A DNA stretch of 64,000 bases from Spirochaetes bacterium ADurb.BinA120 (GTDB lineage: Bacteria > Spirochaetota > UBA4802 > UBA5368): contig MVZN01000004.1 of the NCBI GenBank assembly GCA_002069125.1, positions 40,364 to 104,363 on the forward strand. The letters run 5' to 3'. This document shows, piece by piece, positions 60,413 to 64,000 of this stretch (the first letter of the stretch is position 1; each line of letters opens with the position of its first letter). Position numbers and translations under genes: made by a program. The notes beneath the pieces were generated by a model that saw nothing but the letters and a program-made list of their open reading frames with translations, was not told the DNA's origin and searched no databases.

Positions 60413-62551
60413 TTAAAAGATTTTAAAATCCGTCTTCAGGTCCGCCGATGTAATGACCTGCGAATTGCGATATTCCTCACGGTAATCCCTGGAATAGAGA
60501 TAAAACCAGCGGTGTTTGAGAGAGAAGGCCAGGAATCTGTTAACCGAAACCGAAAGGGAGTTGTCAATCTGGCTGCGTATATGACGTCTGCCGGTATCGC
60601 TTCCCTGAAGCGAAATGAATGAATCGAACGTCAGTCCGTAACTGAAATACCGAAGGAAGGGAATACGCGCCAGGATGACGGCTTCCATGCCGTATGCAGG
60701 GATCTGCACAGGATCGTGAACGCGTTTCTCGAATCCGAGCCCCAATTTGGCCGAGACGATCTCTCCGGTAAAATTGGCGCCCGCGGTTTCGCGGATAAGA
60801 ACCGGCCTGTGCTCGTTTACCACCCTGACCACCGTATCGCACTGCGATTTATGATACGGCTTTATATGCTCAGCCAGGTTCAGGTTATACACGAATGTGC
60901 CCCGCAGCAGGTTGTTCTGGTAGTAATATTCGTCGTCATCCCGCGTGTGGAGGACGGTATAAAGCATGTAAGGTGTGAGGATGAACTGATGAAGCCTGTT
61001 ATATACGGTTATATCGACGCGGTTTTCGAGGCCCCACCGGCGGTAGGTCTCACCCGGCTGGCCCGGAGGCTCGTCCATATCGTCACCCCTTTTCACCAGC
61101 GCCTGATCGTAAAAATTCGAAAGATGAAAATCCACTGTCGCCCTGAACCTGTCGTCCAGACCGCGGCAATCGTCGGCGAGGAAGGCGCAATCTCCCTTCA
61201 GATCGTCCATCAGAATGTCCGTAATATTCTTCCAGGTGTTGGTGTACGACAACTCGTGCGCAATTATCTGCTCCACCCGCTCGAACAGGGCCTGGGGCGC
61301 AACCGCGCGATACATTCGCGAATCTACTATCGGATAGCCCTGGACGCTCTTCCCGTCCGAGCCCGAGACGAGGAATGGGCCATCGGATTGGCACACCTTC
61401 TTCAGTTCGGCCCCATTCAGGTTGAAGGTGAACAGATAAAAATCCTGGCCCACCATGTTCAGAACGTCCGAGGCCCGTACGCCGTTACCAATCGAAACGG
61501 GCGTAATGGTTCCGTGTTCGACCAGGCCGATCTCGGCGTTAAAGCGGTCCCTGGCCAGGCAGGCAAGGCCTCGGTCGCCCGTAAGGACCGGCTCCGGACC
61601 GATGTCGACGATCACCCGGTCTTCCTCGTCCCTAAATTTACGCTTCCAGAGCGTCAGGCGGTTCGAAAACTCACGATACGCCGGATCGTCCGTCTTGATC
61701 GGCGCGGGCAGCCTGCCGGCGAAGGAGCGCACCTCCATACCGGCGCCAACCGAAAGCTCGAGGAGGTAATAGCGTCTTTTTTCATTGAGAATGACGATGG
61801 AACGGCCGTCCGCAAGGTCCACCCGCCCGGCCTTTCCCGCAAAAAGCTCGCCGGTATAATCGCCCCCGCAGATCGCTATCGATATCCATGGGCGCCCGGT
61901 CATTAGCGCCATGGTCTCCCCGACGGCAAGCCCGCTTAGCGCGATTACATGCCGCACACCCGCCGTCTCGAGCTCGGCGCGTATGCCTTCAAGGTCCGCC
62001 GCGCCCTTGGTCATCTCGGCTCCATATAGGTTCTTTTCGGCGATATCGAAGCGAATCTTACCGGAGGGGATTCCGACGACCGCCACGGCATTCCCTCCCC
62101 TGCTATGAATTATATAAGGGGTAAAAAGCCTATCCCCCTTTAGGGCTATACCCGTGGCGAGAAGACGCGTTTTTCTGCCCTTTTGCAGAAATTCAAGATT
62201 GTCGATGCCGATCCGCAGGTCGCGCGACGATATCAGGCTTGCGTCACATCCGAAATAGTCGAAGTAGTCCATTACGGCCGAACCGAAGCTGTACTTGGAA
62301 AGCGCTCCCGGGTAAAAGGCGTTTCCCAGGTCGAGGAAGAGGTCCGCCTTTCCCGACCGTCGCTCGGCCAGTATGTTCTGGGCTAAAATCAGGAGCGGAT
62401 CGTTTTCATCCTGCCCCTTTTCCTCGAGCGAAAACCGACCCTCCAGGTTATGGGTCAGAAGAACGCTCAAATCGGCCGATAGGGCGATAGAAGCCGTTAT
62501 TTTGAGCGCCGCCGCCACAATTACCGCCAAGGATACGGGCCTTAGTCTCAT
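60413..62551 (-). CDS. Pseudo-5'-nucleotidase fused to a C-terminal barrel-like domain
   Basis: 712 residues. Signal peptide, then a UshA/5'-nucleotidase-like calcineurin fold (about 28-260) and a 5'-nucleotidase C-terminal-like domain (about 300-430, 'IGNGVRASDVLNMVGQDFYLFTFNLNGAELKKV'). The metal-binding motifs are altered: TNDxHG is LTHNLEG, GD is GN in DLGNAFYPG, and GNHE is ISSRDL. It is therefore probably not a phosphatase. Residues 520-712 are alternating beta-strands with aromatic ends ('DITVYNRLHQFILTPYMLYTVLHT', 'AYGMEAVILARIPFLRYFSYGLTFD', 'RWFYLYSRDYREEYR'), like an outer-membrane barrel. AAGG lies 6 nt before the ATG. Confidence 0.7.
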   Translation of the reverse strand: MRLRPVSLAVIVAAALKITASIALSADLSVLLTHNLEGRFSLEEKGQDENDPLLILAQNILAERRSGKADLFLDLGNAFYPGALSKYSFGSAVMDYFDYFGCDASLISSRDLRIGIDNLEFLQKGRKTRLLATGIALKGDRLFTPYIIHSRGGNAVAVVGIPSGKIRFDIAEKNLYGAEMTKGAADLEGIRAELETAGVRHVIALSGLAVGETMALMTGRPWISIAICGGDYTGELFAGKAGRVDLADGRSIVILNEKRRYYLLELSVGAGMEVRSFAGRLPAPIKTDDPAYREFSNRLTLWKRKFRDEEDRVIVDIGPEPVLTGDRGLACLARDRFNAEIGLVEHGTITPVSIGNGVRASDVLNMVGQDFYLFTFNLNGAELKKVCQSDGPFLVSGSDGKSVQGYPIVDSRMYRAVAPQALFERVEQIIAHELSYTNTWKNITDILMDDLKGDCAFLADDCRGLDDRFRATVDFHLSNFYDQALVKRGDDMDEPPGQPGETYRRWGLENRVDITVYNRLHQFILTPYMLYTVLHTRDDDEYYYQNNLLRGTFVYNLNLAEHIKPYHKSQCDTVVRVVNEHRPVLIRETAGANFTGEIVSAKLGLGFEKRVHDPVQIPAYGMEAVILARIPFLRYFSYGLTFDSFISLQGSDTGRRHIRSQIDNSLSVSVNRFLAFSLKHRWFYLYSRDYREEYRNSQVITSADLKTDFKIF

Positions 62552-62560
62552 AGTTCGCCT

Positions 62561-63307
62561 TTATTGACCTGACGGTTTACCCGCTGCCTGATTCATGAGC
62601 GCGTCGATCCGCTCCCGGAGCCGCTGTGTCTCCGTTTCCCGGTCCTTTAGCTTACGCTCCCCGTCCTCGATCGTCTTCGCCAAATTCTCGCAGCGACGCT
62701 CCATCGAGGCGAGTTCAACTTTAAGGGACGCCGCCTCCGACTCCCTTTCCGCCGCCGTCTTTTTTATGGATTCGAGCTCCCTCGACAGGGCCAACTCGCG
62801 CCGGGCATTCTCGTTTCGAACCTCCTCACGCTCCTTAGTATACGATTCCTGCAGCCGCCTTAGCTCGTCATTGAGCCGCACGATCTCCGCCCCGAGCCTC
62901 GACTCCGTCGACCTGTTCAGCTCCGACAGTTCCCGTATCTTTTCGGAGCTCTCCCTCGACAACACGTCGTTTTTCAGTTGAAGGTCCCGGTACTGGCCGT
63001 CCCTTAGCGCGATGTCCTTTTTATATCTGTCATCCAGCGACGCAATATCGGCCTCGAGCTTTTCTATCCTTGCCAAGAGCTGTTTCCGCTCGCTTTTTAG
63101 CTGGAGGTTTTCATCTTTTAGGACTGCGTTCTCGCGCTCCGCCAGCATTAGCCGTTTCTTTACAAGGCTGTTCTCCGCCCGTAGCTGTTCCACAACGGGC
63201 GCGCCCTTTGTCGCAGGCCTGGAGACGCAGGCCGAGGCGCATATCCCGGCGCATAGCGCGAGGGCCAGCGCCCGCTTCCAATTACGACCAATGCCATGCG
63301 TATTCAT
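62561..63307 (-). CDS. Coiled-coil lipoprotein
   Basis: 248 residues from ATG 63307, with GGGG 6 nt upstream; ATG 63310 and TTG 63319 are alternatives. The signal ends ALALCAGICASAC, a lipobox. Nearly all the rest (about 45-240) is a continuous heptad coiled coil rich in Glu, Lys, Arg and Leu (RAENSLVKKRLMLAERENAVLKDENLQLK and so on). It probably bridges the periplasm or tethers membranes. It lies 10 bp before the pseudo-nucleotidase/barrel gene and is likely its partner. Short tail AAGKPSGQ. Confidence 0.8.
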   Translation of the reverse strand: MNTHGIGRNWKRALALALCAGICASACVSRPATKGAPVVEQLRAENSLVKKRLMLAERENAVLKDENLQLKSERKQLLARIEKLEADIASLDDRYKKDIALRDGQYRDLQLKNDVLSRESSEKIRELSELNRSTESRLGAEIVRLNDELRRLQESYTKEREEVRNENARRELALSRELESIKKTAAERESEAASLKVELASMERRCENLAKTIEDGERKLKDRETETQRLRERIDALMNQAAGKPSGQ

Positions 63308-63328
63308 CATGAACCCCAACGGGCGTAT

Positions 63329-64000
63329 TCAGACCAGCGCCCGCTTCAGATTGATCAGAAAATCCTGCACATTCGTCACGATGCCGCGCACCTCAAGGCT
63401 GCCCCGGTTGGCGAGCTTGTCCAGGGCGAATTCGGAGATGTCCACGATATAGAAGTACACCGGTCTTACAGACCCTTGAAGAATCTGATACGAGGGCAGC
63501 ATGTTCCCCGTCGCTATCGCATGGAGCTGGGTCGCCAGGGCTATCACGGTCGTAGCGTCGCGGACCGCGTCCCGCATCGCGTCCTGGGCCATATAGGCGT
63601 CGGCTATCACCTTGGGGAGCGGGCCGTCGTCCCTGATCGATCCCGCGAGAACCAGGGGAACGCCCTTTCGCAAGCAGGCGTGCACTATCCCGTCCTTTAT
63701 GAGCCCAAGGTCGAACATGCGTTCGATCGAACCGTGCCTGCGGACGGTGTTGATCGCGTCGAGGTGATGGTAATGCCCCAGACGGCGGTATTCCTTGGTA
63801 TAGATGTCCTGCCCCAGCCCAGTGCCGAACAGGGCCGCCTCGATATCGTGCGTAGCAAGCGCGTTGCCCGCCAGTACGGCGTGCGCATATCCGGATTCGA
63901 TGATTTCCGACATCGCCGAGCGCGAGTCGTAATCGAAGGCAAGCGCGGGCCCCAGGACCCAGACTATCCTGCCCTTGTCCCGTTCGTGGCGTAGAAGCTC
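63329..64000 (-). CDS. TIGR00300-type LOR/SDH-related enzyme, N-terminus beyond window
   Basis: Partial; the coding strand enters at base 64000 and ends at 63329 (about 223 codons visible). 'RIVWVLGPALAFDYDSRSAMSEIIESGYAHAVLAGNALATHDIEAALFGTGLGQDI' and 'DGPLPKVIADAYMAQDAMRDAVRDATTVIALATQLHAIATGNMLPSYQ' match the C-terminal NAD-binding region of the TIGR00300 family, which includes ornithine cyclodeaminase/arginine dihydrolase enzymes of archaea and cyanobacteria. It may act in arginine/ornithine metabolism. It ends 22 bp before the coiled-coil lipoprotein start. The N-terminal half cannot be judged. Confidence 0.8.
   Translation of the reverse strand, partial: ELLRHERDKGRIVWVLGPALAFDYDSRSAMSEIIESGYAHAVLAGNALATHDIEAALFGTGLGQDIYTKEYRRLGHYHHLDAINTVRRHGSIERMFDLGLIKDGIVHACLRKGVPLVLAGSIRDDGPLPKVIADAYMAQDAMRDAVRDATTVIALATQLHAIATGNMLPSYQILQGSVRPVYFYIVDISEFALDKLANRGSLEVRGIVTNVQDFLINLKRALV

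Overview
The window reads as chromosomal DNA of a GC-rich diderm (Gram-negative type) bacterium. Many products carry signal peptides or lipoboxes, several end in predicted outer-membrane beta-barrels, and there are a bifunctional PBP1A and an Rcs-independent set of envelope hydrolases. A CarD regulator next to a membrane PIN/TRAM protein, a degenerate flagellin-like protein and abundant lipoproteins with loose lipoboxes would fit a deep Spirochaetota lineage. That assignment is an inference, because the window holds no rRNA or universal marker set beyond PurA, MnmE, YidC, RnpA and L34. An anaerobic life style is suggested by class III ribonucleotide reductase (NrdD/NrdG), pyruvate phosphate dikinase and acetate kinase.

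Layout. (1) 1-7.9 kb: an envelope cluster of two tandem DUF3857/transglutaminase-type TPR proteins (the first cut by the window edge), a TPR lipoprotein and a divergent secreted TPR protein. (2) 7.8-12.6 kb: the conserved rpmH-rnpA-yidD-yidC-jag-mnmE operon on the minus strand, with a 118-bp repeat inserted before yidC. (3) 12.8-16.2 kb: glycosyltransferase, pseudo-receiver regulator, stand-alone DbpA-type RNA-binding domain and a methyltransferase. (4) 16.4-21.4 kb: CsgG-like lipoprotein, barrel protein, terpene-cyclase-fold protein, M23 peptidase and TPR protein. (5) 21.5-33 kb: PPDK with a histone-H1-like tail, rhomboid, CxxCxxCC protein, DsbD, M15 peptidase, ChaN-like protein and the NrdG/split NrdD operon. 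(6) 33-44 kb: small secreted proteins, flagellin-like protein, thioesterase, HtrA-type lipoprotein, PBP1A, CarD, PIN/TRAM, flavoprotein, malic-enzyme-like protein and a Cache-domain lipoprotein. (7) 44.4-52.1 kb: a 1233-residue FAD/Fe-S oxidoreductase, a repeat-rich 880-bp intergenic region, then xsc (sulfoacetaldehyde acetyltransferase) and ackA, a likely route from sulfonates to acetate, sulfite and ATP. (8) 52-64 kb: epimerase, SGNH hydrolase, tRNA-Glu and tRNA-Lys, purA, acyl-CoA dehydrogenase, inositol monophosphatase, two large TPR or pseudo-phosphatase proteins with barrel ends, a coiled-coil lipoprotein, and a partial TIGR00300 (LOR/SDH-type) enzyme.

The most unusual features are a family of four intergenic elements of 117-119 bp (copies at 11.55, 42.08, 48.59 and 48.72 kb) with short terminal inverted repeats and an internal GC-rich hairpin; an NrdD whose glycyl-radical domain is a separate 65-residue gene with its own ribosome-binding site; the H1-like tail on PPDK; and several enzyme-fold proteins that have lost their catalytic residues (5'-nucleotidase-like, malic-enzyme-like, receiver-like). 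No CRISPR array, prophage, IS transposase or restriction system is visible.
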